A model generated the notes under the pieces. That model did no database searches. It was not told where the DNA came from and saw only the letters and a program-made list of their open reading frames with translations. Shown here piece after piece: positions 1-5,467 of a DNA stretch of 5,467 bases. Position numbers and translations under genes: made by a program. The stretch comes from DATKWV01 sp035529405 (lineage in GTDB: Bacteria; Planctomycetota; Phycisphaerae; Sedimentisphaerales; Anaerobacaceae). The number at the start of each line of letters is the position of its first letter. Positions within the stretch are counted from its first letter, which is position 1. The stretch lies in assembly GCA_035529405.1 (NCBI GenBank), contig DATKWV010000092.1, forward strand, positions 1 to 5,467, given 5' to 3'.

Positions 1-524
1 CCCACCTTCCACCAGGGTGAGCCGGCTGATGTAGCCACAGCCGGCATTTTACCGTCGTGGTCATTGGCGTATTGGGTTATACCCTGGAATATGCGGGCCA
101 GCTGCATCTGGCACTGATGCTGCCAGTATTTTTGACGCGTAAGATTCAGCGCCGTAATCAGGATACTGCCTGCGACTACAAATACCGCTGCGGTGGCCAG
201 TCTTCTGCCGATATCGGCCCAGACCCCCGTTTTAACGGCTGGCTCACGGCTTTGTTCGGCTGCCAGCAGGGCCTGGAGCTTGAGTTCACTTGAACGTGCC
301 GCATTATTAAGCCGCCCTACCGTAACCTGTGCCAATTCTTCCGGACATTCCTCGTCCCCAAGGCTATCGAGGGGTAAAAGTGCTGATTTGAGCGTGGCGC
401 AAATGTCAGCTGCCTGCTGGTTAGAACTTATTAACGCCTCCGCTCGGCGGGTTTGTTCTTTTGATGTCAGGCCTACGCAGTAATCAAATATCAGCTGTTT
501 TTGCTGGTGATCCAATCCGGTCAT
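1..524 (-). CDS. Putative membrane anti-sigma factor with a pseudopilin-like exported segment (3' end outside window)
   Basis: At least 174 residues are readable without a stop from an ATG at 524-522; the C-terminus lies beyond the left edge. The start overlaps the stop of the upstream sigma factor gene as ATGA, and an AGGAG lies 12 bases before it (537-541), which suggests translational coupling. Residues 1-108 are hydrophilic and mostly helical, with scattered cysteines (16, 42, 60) but no HxxxCxxC zinc anti-sigma motif. Residues about 109-128 (LATAAVFVVAGSILITALNL) form one transmembrane helix, followed by a basic RQK. The part after it, with C138 and ITQYANDHDGKMP at 149-161, resembles the start of planctomycete pseudopilin-like or DUF1559-like domains ('Y-x-N-D-H-x-G-K-x-P'). 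I infer that the N-terminal part binds and restrains the neighbouring sigma factor at the inner membrane, while the distal part faces the periplasm. The gene is identified by position and architecture, not by a recognised anti-sigma signature. It could instead be a membrane protein of unknown role translated together with the sigma factor. Confidence 0.75.
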   Translation of the reverse strand, partial: MTGLDHQQKQLIFDYCVGLTSKEQTRRAEALISSNQQAADICATLKSALLPLDSLGDEECPEELAQVTVGRLNNAARSSELKLQALLAAEQSREPAVKTGVWADIGRRLATAAVFVVAGSILITALNLTRQKYWQHQCQMQLARIFQGITQYANDHDGKMPAVATSAGSPWWKV

Positions 525-1132
525 CTACTGTCTTTACTCCTGACCGCGGTTTTCCAGTCCTTTGCGAACCGTCCAACGGCTGTATGTAGTCTGCTTTTTA
601 CCGTACCTATAGGTATACCGAGAATGTCAGCGATTTGTTTGTAAGAAAATCTGTTAAAATAAGCCAAAATCAGTATTTCTCTGAGGTTTTCGGGCATATC
701 AGCTATCACTTGCCGTACCTGGCCGGCCGTTTCATCCTTTTCCAGATAATCGTAGGGTACTGTGCTGTCGGAAATTAGGGTATTGAACAGCTCATCGAAG
801 CTCATTTCCTGCGAGTCAGCTACAGGTCCGATAGAAATGGCCGCTTTTCTTTGCTGTTTGCGCAAGGCATCTTTTGCCTTGTTGGCCGCTATGGTGAACA
901 GCCACGGCCGCAGAGGTCGGCTCTTATCGAAACTTTCTCTGCTGGTGAACAGCTGAAGAAACGTCTCCTGAAAGACGTCTTCGATGAGGTCATGGTGGTT
1001 CAGGAAGCGTTTCAAAAACGTGTAAAGACCGTTTTTGTATCGGCTTACGATTTCCCGAAAAGCCGCTTCGTCGCCTTGCGCGTACCTTGTGAGAAGTTCG
1101 GCATCTGTTTTTTTGCTGAAAATATGCTTCAT
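521..1132 (-). CDS. ECF-type RNA polymerase sigma factor (sigma-70 family)
   Basis: This is a 203-residue protein, the usual size for an extracytoplasmic function sigma factor, which directs core RNA polymerase to a small set of promoters. Sigma region 2 spans about residues 24-92. It includes the core-binding stretch DLIEDVFQETFLQLF (48-62) and RPWLFTIAANKAKDALRK (75-92), which matches the -10 recognition segment. A variable linker of roughly 40 residues follows. Region 4 spans about 135-188, with the helix-turn-helix FSYKQIADILGIPIGTVKSR (162-181) that reads the -35 element. Region 3 is absent, as expected for this group. The ATG at 1132-1130 is the only plausible start, because an in-frame TAG lies 18 bases upstream. 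No good Shine-Dalgarno precedes it, so initiation may be weak or unusual. The stop overlaps the next gene by ATGA, which pairs it with the putative anti-sigma factor. The target regulon cannot be read from this window. Confidence 0.95.
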   Translation of the reverse strand: MKHIFSKKTDAELLTRYAQGDEAAFREIVSRYKNGLYTFLKRFLNHHDLIEDVFQETFLQLFTSRESFDKSRPLRPWLFTIAANKAKDALRKQQRKAAISIGPVADSQEMSFDELFNTLISDSTVPYDYLEKDETAGQVRQVIADMPENLREILILAYFNRFSYKQIADILGIPIGTVKSRLHTAVGRFAKDWKTAVRSKDSR

Positions 1133-1159
1133 AACCCAGGATTTATTCTAAGTTATTTA

Positions 1160-1185
1160 CAGACAGTTGAAAAGCTTTTTGTCTG
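1160..1185 (-). repeat. Short inverted repeat in the sigma factor leader
   Basis: CAGACA (1160-1165) and TGTCTG (1180-1185) are perfect inverted copies separated by 14 bases. Those 14 bases contain the 10-bp palindrome AAAAGCTTTT (1170-1179). The element ends 28 bases before the sigma factor start codon. The perfect outer arms and nested palindrome are seen directly. A role as an operator or as an RNA hairpin affecting translation is inference. It lacks the GC-rich stem of a typical terminator. Confidence 0.35.
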
Positions 1186-1244
1186 CAGATTTGGCTACCC
1201 CCCCGCTGACCTGCCGGAAAGGTACAGCAAAGAACACACCTTAA

Positions 1245-1273
1245 TAAATAGCAAAATAGTATTAAAAAGTCAA
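1245..1273 (-). promoter_or_regulatory. Candidate sigma70-like promoter for the sigma/anti-sigma pair
   Basis: On the minus strand TTGACT (1273-1268, five of six matches to the -35 consensus) is followed after exactly 17 bases by TATTTA (1250-1245, three of six matches to the -10 consensus). It lies in an AT-rich stretch about 113 bases before the sigma factor ATG. The spacing is ideal but the -10 is weak, and planctomycete promoters are poorly defined, so this is only a candidate. The sigma factor may instead read its own promoter elsewhere in this gap. Confidence 0.3.
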
Positions 1274-1436
1274 ACTTTACATGGGTGTTGGCATGCTTTT
1301 TGTTTCCCGGCTGAATACCTGAATCTTTACGTTTTCCGACTTCGGGTTCTGTGAAAGACACCGTTGAACACCGCTTTGGCAAGTATATGTCAAGTCGGTT
1401 GGAGCAGCTGCAAAATACCTTTCTTGCCGATGGTTT

Positions 1437-3842
1437 CTAAAATTCGCTCCAGTTCCAGGCTGCTATTTCGGGCGGGTCGGTTCCCTGCGCCCGGATAAAA
1501 TCCCTATGGTCCCGCAGTTTTTTTTCGTATTTGATGATTAATTGTTCGGCTGTTGCGGCAACGTGCCTGTTTTGCTCGGCCACCTTCTGGGCGGCCTGAA
1601 TCACGAGATGGTATCTGCTTGTTCTGTTTCTTACGTGCATGTCAAAAGGCGTTGTTGTCGTACCCTCCTCACGATAGCCGTTAATATCAAAACGCGCGGT
1701 CTGCGGCCTTTCCCACAAGAGCTGTTTTACGGCTGCCGTATAACCGTGAAAATTAAATACAACCAGACAGTCCAGCGGAAAGATGCGCTGGAACTGTTTC
1801 TCGTCCAGGCCCGGCGGATACTTTTGCGGTATTCCAAGCACGGTAAGGCGCACAATGTTGACGACCCGGATGCGCCATTTGGGAACTTCGTTTCGCAGAA
1901 TCTGTGCTGCTGCGATTGTTTCCATTGTCAGGCTGTCACCGCAGCAGGCAAGGATGATTTCCGGGTCCTCACCTTCGTTGGTACCGGCCCATCGCCAGAT
2001 GCCGGCCCCCACACGACAATGCTCTACGGCATCATCCATAGACAGCCACTGGGGCATGGGCTGCTTGCCGGCTATAACCAGATTAATATAGTTTGTTTTT
2101 TGCAGGCAATGGTCAACCGTAGATATTAAACAGTTGGCGTCGGGCGGCAGATACACCCTGTAGGTATGTCCTTTTTTGGTCAGCAGATTATTGATAAAGC
2201 CGGGCCCCTGATGTGAATAGCCGTTGTGGTCCTGCCGCCAGCTTTCCGAAGTCAGGATGTAATTAAGCGAAGAGACAGGTTTTCGCCAGGGCACCTCCAG
2301 AGATGACTTCAGAAACTTTGCATACTGGTTCATCATGCCGTCCACTATCGGCAGAAATGCTTCGTAGCAGGGGAATAAACCGTGTCGGCCTGTCAGGAGA
2401 TAACCCTGCAGCCAGCCCTGACAGCTGTGTTCGCTGAGCACCTCCAGCACTCTGCCATCAGGGCCGATGTTCTCGGAATTGGCAGGTACAAACCAGTTAT
2501 ACTGACGGCTGGTCTCCTGCAGCACCTGCCCCAGTCTGTTTGATTCGAGTTCGTCGGGACATACGATACGAAAATTCCTGTCCGGGTTGTTAAGCTGTAC
2601 GACTTTTGCGAGGTATTTTCCGAGTTGTTCCATCGGGCTTGTGACGGTCCGCCCCGGGACTTTAATTTCTATTGCAAAGTCATACAGGCCGGGCAGATTG
2701 AGCGGTTTTCGGATAGTTCCGCCGTAGGCGTGAGGATTCAAAGCCATTCGCTGCTGTGCTGTTGGGCAGAGGTCGAGAATGTCTTCAGTTGGTCGTGCCT
2801 GTTCATCGAACAGTTCCCGTGGTCGATACGACCTTAGCCAGTTTTCAACGGCCTTCAACTGTGTGTGGCTGGTTTTCAGGTCTTTTGCCGGGACCTGATG
2901 CGACCTGAATGAACCCTCTATGGGCTTTCCGTCGATTAGCTTTGGGCCGGTCATACCCTTGGGGGTGCGAAGGATAATCATAGGCCAAAACAGCCGTTCG
3001 GGAATACGGCCCGACCGGCAGCTTTGCCGAATGCCGCATATCTGCTGATAGGCCCAAAACACCGCATCATGTAAATCGCAATGCAGGCTGTCACTGTTAT
3101 CGACTATCCTCACGAGGTATCCGTAGCCTTTGAAAAGCTCATTGAGGTTGTCACTGGTCATCGAAGCAAAGATGGTGGGATTGGCGATTTTGAAGCTGTT
3201 GAGGTGCAGAATCGGCAGCACGGCCCCGTCGGTAACAGGATTGAGGAACTTTGCATTATGCCAGGCTGTGGCTGTCGGGCCGGTTTCGGCCTCACCGTCG
3301 CCGACTATACAGGCGACAATCAAATCGGGATTGTCCAGGGCGGCACCAAAAGCCGTGGGTAAGGCATAACCAAGCTCGCCGCCTTCGTGAATCACGCCGG
3401 GAAGGCCTGGATACAGGTGGCTTGGGAAACCTTCCGGCCAGGAAAAATTCCGAATGAATTTTCCCAGGCCGATGCGGTCCTGAGTAAATTCGGGGAAAAA
3501 ATCCGTAATCGTACCTTCAAGGTACATATTAGCCAAATTGGCGGCTGAGCCGTGGCCGGGACCGGTGATTAATAATATACTTGCGTTCGTGCGAAGGATT
3601 AAATTGTTCAGATGCATATAAATCAGATTGATGCCGGGACAGGTTCCCCAGTGACCCAGCAGTCTGCTTTTTATATGGTCGGGCCTCAAAGGCTCTTCAA
3701 GCAGAAAGTTGTCCTTAAGATAGATTTGAGCGGCGGCCAGGTAATTCACCGCCCGCTGGTATCGTTCCATTGCCGATAACGTGGCGGAGTCAGGTTTTTC
3801 CATTTGCACATCAATTGCTTCTTCAATACCAATAGAATTCAT
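1437..3842 (-). CDS. xfp: Phosphoketolase (xylulose 5-phosphate / fructose 6-phosphate phosphoketolase)
   Basis: This cytoplasmic thiamine diphosphate enzyme cleaves xylulose 5-phosphate (and in many members fructose 6-phosphate) with inorganic phosphate, giving acetyl phosphate plus glyceraldehyde 3-phosphate or erythrose 4-phosphate. The 801 residues match the family's usual length of about 790-825. Visible family motifs in order are LLGHWGT (61-67, His64), GPGHG (94-98, His97), PSH (His142), signature 1 EGGELGYAL (153-161), and cofactor/Mg site GDGEAETGPTATAWH (181-195). These are followed by HLNSFKIANPT (213-223), TPKGMTGPK (293-301), RSHQVP (313-318, His315), LSEH with probable catalytic Glu471, YLLTGRHG (481-488), WRQDHNGYSHQGPGF (535-549, His539 and His544), AGKQPMPQWLSMDDAV (591-606), and EEGTTTTPFDM (725-735). 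All expected catalytic histidines are present. Compared with my memory of well-studied members, HLNGYK reads HLNSFK and SHQDPG reads SHQGPG. The start at 3842 is supported by GAGG (3850-3853) seven bases upstream; Met14 is a less likely alternative. The gene follows glgP by 14 bases, so they are probably cotranscribed. Substrate preference cannot be told from sequence. Confidence 0.97.
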   Translation of the reverse strand: MNSIGIEEAIDVQMEKPDSATLSAMERYQRAVNYLAAAQIYLKDNFLLEEPLRPDHIKSRLLGHWGTCPGINLIYMHLNNLILRTNASILLITGPGHGSAANLANMYLEGTITDFFPEFTQDRIGLGKFIRNFSWPEGFPSHLYPGLPGVIHEGGELGYALPTAFGAALDNPDLIVACIVGDGEAETGPTATAWHNAKFLNPVTDGAVLPILHLNSFKIANPTIFASMTSDNLNELFKGYGYLVRIVDNSDSLHCDLHDAVFWAYQQICGIRQSCRSGRIPERLFWPMIILRTPKGMTGPKLIDGKPIEGSFRSHQVPAKDLKTSHTQLKAVENWLRSYRPRELFDEQARPTEDILDLCPTAQQRMALNPHAYGGTIRKPLNLPGLYDFAIEIKVPGRTVTSPMEQLGKYLAKVVQLNNPDRNFRIVCPDELESNRLGQVLQETSRQYNWFVPANSENIGPDGRVLEVLSEHSCQGWLQGYLLTGRHGLFPCYEAFLPIVDGMMNQYAKFLKSSLEVPWRKPVSSLNYILTSESWRQDHNGYSHQGPGFINNLLTKKGHTYRVYLPPDANCLISTVDHCLQKTNYINLVIAGKQPMPQWLSMDDAVEHCRVGAGIWRWAGTNEGEDPEIILACCGDSLTMETIAAAQILRNEVPKWRIRVVNIVRLTVLGIPQKYPPGLDEKQFQRIFPLDCLVVFNFHGYTAAVKQLLWERPQTARFDINGYREEGTTTTPFDMHVRNRTSRYHLVIQAAQKVAEQNRHVAATAEQLIIKYEKKLRDHRDFIRAQGTDPPEIAAWNWSEF

Positions 3843-3849
3843 TTTATTG

Positions 3850-3853
3850 CCTC
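3850..3853 (-). promoter_or_regulatory. Ribosome binding site of the phosphoketolase gene
   Basis: GAGG on the minus strand sits seven bases before the ATG at 3842, inside the 14-base gap after the glgP stop codon. It supports this start over the internal Met14 and makes cotranslation from one message likely. Confidence 0.7.
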
Positions 3854-3856
3854 GCT

Positions 3857-5467
3857 TTATTCAAAATAAGCCTTTAAGACGTATTGCTGCATCATGCGGT
3901 GGGTATTAAAAAACGAGCCGTTCAAAGCGATACAGTGCAGCATTATGTTACGGAACTTTGCCGGATTTTTATAAAACATGGGAATGATAACTTTCTGGAG
4001 TTTATCGTATAAAGCAGCCGCATCGGCGGCGCTGTCTCGCCGGGGCTGGTTATCCTGCTGATATTCGCCGATTGCCCAGCCGGTAATGCCTTCGATACAG
4101 CCTTCTATCCACCAGCCATCCAGTATGCTCAGTGAAGGAACGCCGTTCAGGGCCGCCTTCATGCCGCTTGTGCCTGAAGCCTCAAGAGGCGGCTGCGGGG
4201 TGTTAAGCCATATATCCACGCCTGAAGTGATAAGTTTGCCCAGCTCAATGTCGTAATTTTCCAGGTAGGCAGCCTTTATCTGTGGTCTGCAGGAATGTAT
4301 GTGCTGAAAAATTCTGCCGATAATTTCCTTTCCTGTCTGGTCGTTCGGGTGGGCCTTGCCGGCAAAAATCAGCTGGAAGGACCCGGTTTTGGAGGCGATC
4401 GATTTTAACCTTTCGCAATCGGTAAAAACCAGGTCAGGGCGTTTATAGGCGGTCGTTCGTCTTGCGAATCCGAGGGTCAGCAAATCCAGGTCAAGGCCGG
4501 TATTTGTTTCTCGATTGGCGTATTGAATCAAATGGCGCTTAGCCTCGATGTGGGCCTTCCAGATATGGTCGGCAGGAATAGTCAGAGCGTATCTTAAACT
4601 GAAGTTGTCCTCCCGCCAGCCCGGTATATATTGGTCGAACATTTCGGCAAAAGGCTCTGATACCCATCTTGCGGCATGAACGCCGTTTGTTATCGAATCA
4701 ATGATATAGGGCGCATAAATATGCTGTGAGGTTTCGCCGTGTTTTTTTGCTACCCCGTTTACATAATGGCTCAGGGCCAGTGCAAGGTAGGTCATATTGA
4801 AGGTCTCATCACAGCAGTAAACATCTTTTAACTGAAAAGCCCGCCAGTCTCCGAGAGCCTTGCGAACCATATCCATCGGGAACTGGTCGTGGCCGGCCGC
4901 CACCGGCGTATGGGTGGTAAAGACACATTTTTTCCTGACTTCTTCGATGTCCTCCATGCTTACGGTTTCTTTGTTTGCCCTGCCGGCGGATTCTTCCAGC
5001 AGCTCCAGGGTTAAAAAACCGCTATGGCCCTCGTTCATATGGTATCGTTCGATTTGGTTATATCCCATTGCCCGCAGCATCCGCACCCCGCCGATACCGA
5101 GGACAATTTCCTGGCAAAGCCGATAATACAAATCACCGCCGTAAAGCCAGTGGGTAAGAGTCCTGTCCTGTTCGTGGTTTTCGGGTGTGTCGGTATCGAG
5201 AAAATAAACCGGCACCGTAAATTTCGTCGGACTTTTTACCTTGTATTTCCAGGCCCTTATCCGAACGTCCCTTCCGTTTATGGACACGGTTGCCGTCTGC
5301 TCCATTTGTTCGAGAAAATCATCCACCACCCACTCCACCGGTTCTTCCGTCTGCCGGCCTTCGGAATCCAGTCTCTGGTAAAAATACCCGTCTCGGTGCA
5401 GCAGTGTCACGGCAACCATGGGGACCTTCAGCTCGGCTGCAGAACGAATGGTATCTCCGGCCAGGAT
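3857..5467 (-). CDS. glgP: Alpha-glucan (glycogen) phosphorylase, GT35 family (5' end outside window)
   Basis: This enzyme releases glucose 1-phosphate from glycogen or other alpha-1,4-glucans using inorganic phosphate and pyridoxal phosphate, in the cytoplasm. The reading frame stays open to the right edge. The 16 codons before the first internal ATG (5419) encode ILAGDTIRSAAELKVP, which fits the conserved N-terminal part of the short alpha-glucan phosphorylase subfamily, so the ATG at 5419 is internal and the true start is outside. Numbering from that Met, motifs include YHMNEGHSGF (126-135), TTHTPVAAGHDQFP (168-181), NGVHAARWVSEPF (245-257), LGFARRTTAYKRPDLVF (316-332) and LIFAGKAHPND (350-360). 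They end with PPLEASGTSGMKAALNG (410-426), in which Lys421 (codon 4159-4157) should carry pyridoxal phosphate, followed by LDGWWIEG. The C-terminal LNGSFFNTHRMMQQYV is typical of the subfamily. With 536 codons visible, only the first few dozen residues (or about a hundred) are probably missing. It lies 14 bases before xfp, suggesting glycogen breakdown feeding the phosphoketolase route. Confidence 0.95.
   Translation of the reverse strand: MLAGDTIRSAAELKVPMVAVTLLHRDGYFYQRLDSEGRQTEEPVEWVVDDFLEQMEQTATVSINGRDVRIRAWKYKVKSPTKFTVPVYFLDTDTPENHEQDRTLTHWLYGGDLYYRLCQEIVLGIGGVRMLRAMGYNQIERYHMNEGHSGFLTLELLEESAGRANKETVSMEDIEEVRKKCVFTTHTPVAAGHDQFPMDMVRKALGDWRAFQLKDVYCCDETFNMTYLALALSHYVNGVAKKHGETSQHIYAPYIIDSITNGVHAARWVSEPFAEMFDQYIPGWREDNFSLRYALTIPADHIWKAHIEAKRHLIQYANRETNTGLDLDLLTLGFARRTTAYKRPDLVFTDCERLKSIASKTGSFQLIFAGKAHPNDQTGKEIIGRIFQHIHSCRPQIKAAYLENYDIELGKLITSGVDIWLNTPQPPLEASGTSGMKAALNGVPSLSILDGWWIEGCIEGITGWAIGEYQQDNQPRRDSAADAAALYDKLQKVIIPMFYKNPAKFRNIMLHCIALNGSFFNTHRMMQQYVLKAYFE

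Larger units (their letters stand above)
1133..1436. other. Intergenic region between the phosphoketolase and sigma factor genes
   Basis: These 304 bases hold no convincing gene on either strand. The one minus-strand reading frame across it (1143-1382) encodes a low-complexity, cysteine-rich peptide with no family resemblance and no ribosome binding site worth noting. The region serves as the 3' side of the glgP-xfp unit and the 5' leader of the sigma factor. Besides the promoter candidate and short hairpin listed separately, it contains a widely spaced 7-bp inverted repeat (CCGACTT at 1336-1342, AAGTCGG at 1392-1398), a repeated ACACCG near 1360-1375, and seven C residues at 1198-1204 (a G run in the minus-strand transcript). 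I do not see a GC-rich hairpin followed by a T run after the phosphoketolase stop, so an intrinsic terminator is not supported. Confidence 0.6.

Noticed and set aside
1198..1204. Seven-base G run (minus strand) as part of a riboswitch or G-quadruplex
   Set aside because: Only one G run is present, without the further runs or conserved core needed for either structure.
851..1354. A 167-codon plus-strand reading frame opposite the start of the sigma factor gene
   Set aside because: Most of it is antisense to the conserved sigma region 2, with no supporting ribosome binding site or recognisable product.
1143..1382. A 79-codon minus-strand reading frame in the intergenic gap, a possible small protein
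   Set aside because: The translation is an odd mix of short cysteine-rich and basic stretches with no family resemblance or good ribosome binding site. It ends just before the sigma gene in what looks like leader DNA.
1373..1429. Inverted GGCAAG/CTTGCC copies after the phosphoketolase stop as a terminator
   Set aside because: The arms are only six bases and nearly 40 bases apart, with no T run following on the minus strand.
1542..2129. A 195-codon plus-strand reading frame opposite the phosphoketolase gene
   Set aside because: It lies wholly antisense to a strongly conserved coding sequence and its translation has no domain-like pattern, so it is a shadow frame.
3857..5419. Reading the phosphorylase as a complete 520-residue protein starting at the ATG at 5419
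   Set aside because: The 16 codons upstream stay open and encode ILAGDTIRSAAELKVP, a conserved family segment, so the gene continues past the window edge.

Overview
The window is bacterial and reads as a piece of a Planctomycetota genome, most likely near the Phycisphaerae/Sedimentisphaerales. That placement is an inference from protein style: an ECF sigma factor gene overlaps a single-pass membrane protein whose outer part carries the 'YANDHDGKMP' type of motif common in planctomycete pseudopilin-like proteins. No rRNA or other phylogenetic marker is present. GC content looks close to 50%, and all four genes lie on the minus strand, so transcription runs from right to left.

Right part (3857-5467 and 1437-3842): a two-gene carbohydrate unit. 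The first gene encodes a GT35 alpha-glucan (glycogen) phosphorylase whose N-terminus lies beyond the window edge. After a 14-base gap holding a GAGG ribosome binding site comes a complete 801-residue phosphoketolase. Together they suggest a phosphate-driven route from stored glucan to acetyl phosphate. Phosphorylase releases glucose 1-phosphate without spending ATP. After conversion to fructose 6-phosphate or xylulose 5-phosphate by enzymes not in the window, phosphoketolase splits the sugar phosphate with a second inorganic phosphate.

Middle (1133-1436): a 304-base gap with no convincing gene. It holds a candidate sigma70-like promoter, a 6-bp inverted repeat around a 10-bp palindrome just before the sigma gene, a second, widely spaced 7-bp inverted repeat, and a run of seven G residues (minus strand). 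No clear intrinsic terminator is seen after the phosphoketolase gene.

Left part (1-1132): an ECF-type sigma factor followed, with a 4-base ATGA stop/start overlap, by a putative anti-sigma factor that runs off the left edge. The latter has a cytoplasmic N-terminal part of about 108 residues, one transmembrane helix and a pseudopilin-like exported segment. This is the usual layout of a membrane signalling pair. Its link to the metabolic genes is only positional.

I found no mobile element, CRISPR array, tRNA or rRNA. The window looks mostly ordinary. The most interesting points are the architecture of the anti-sigma candidate and the phosphorylase-phosphoketolase pairing.
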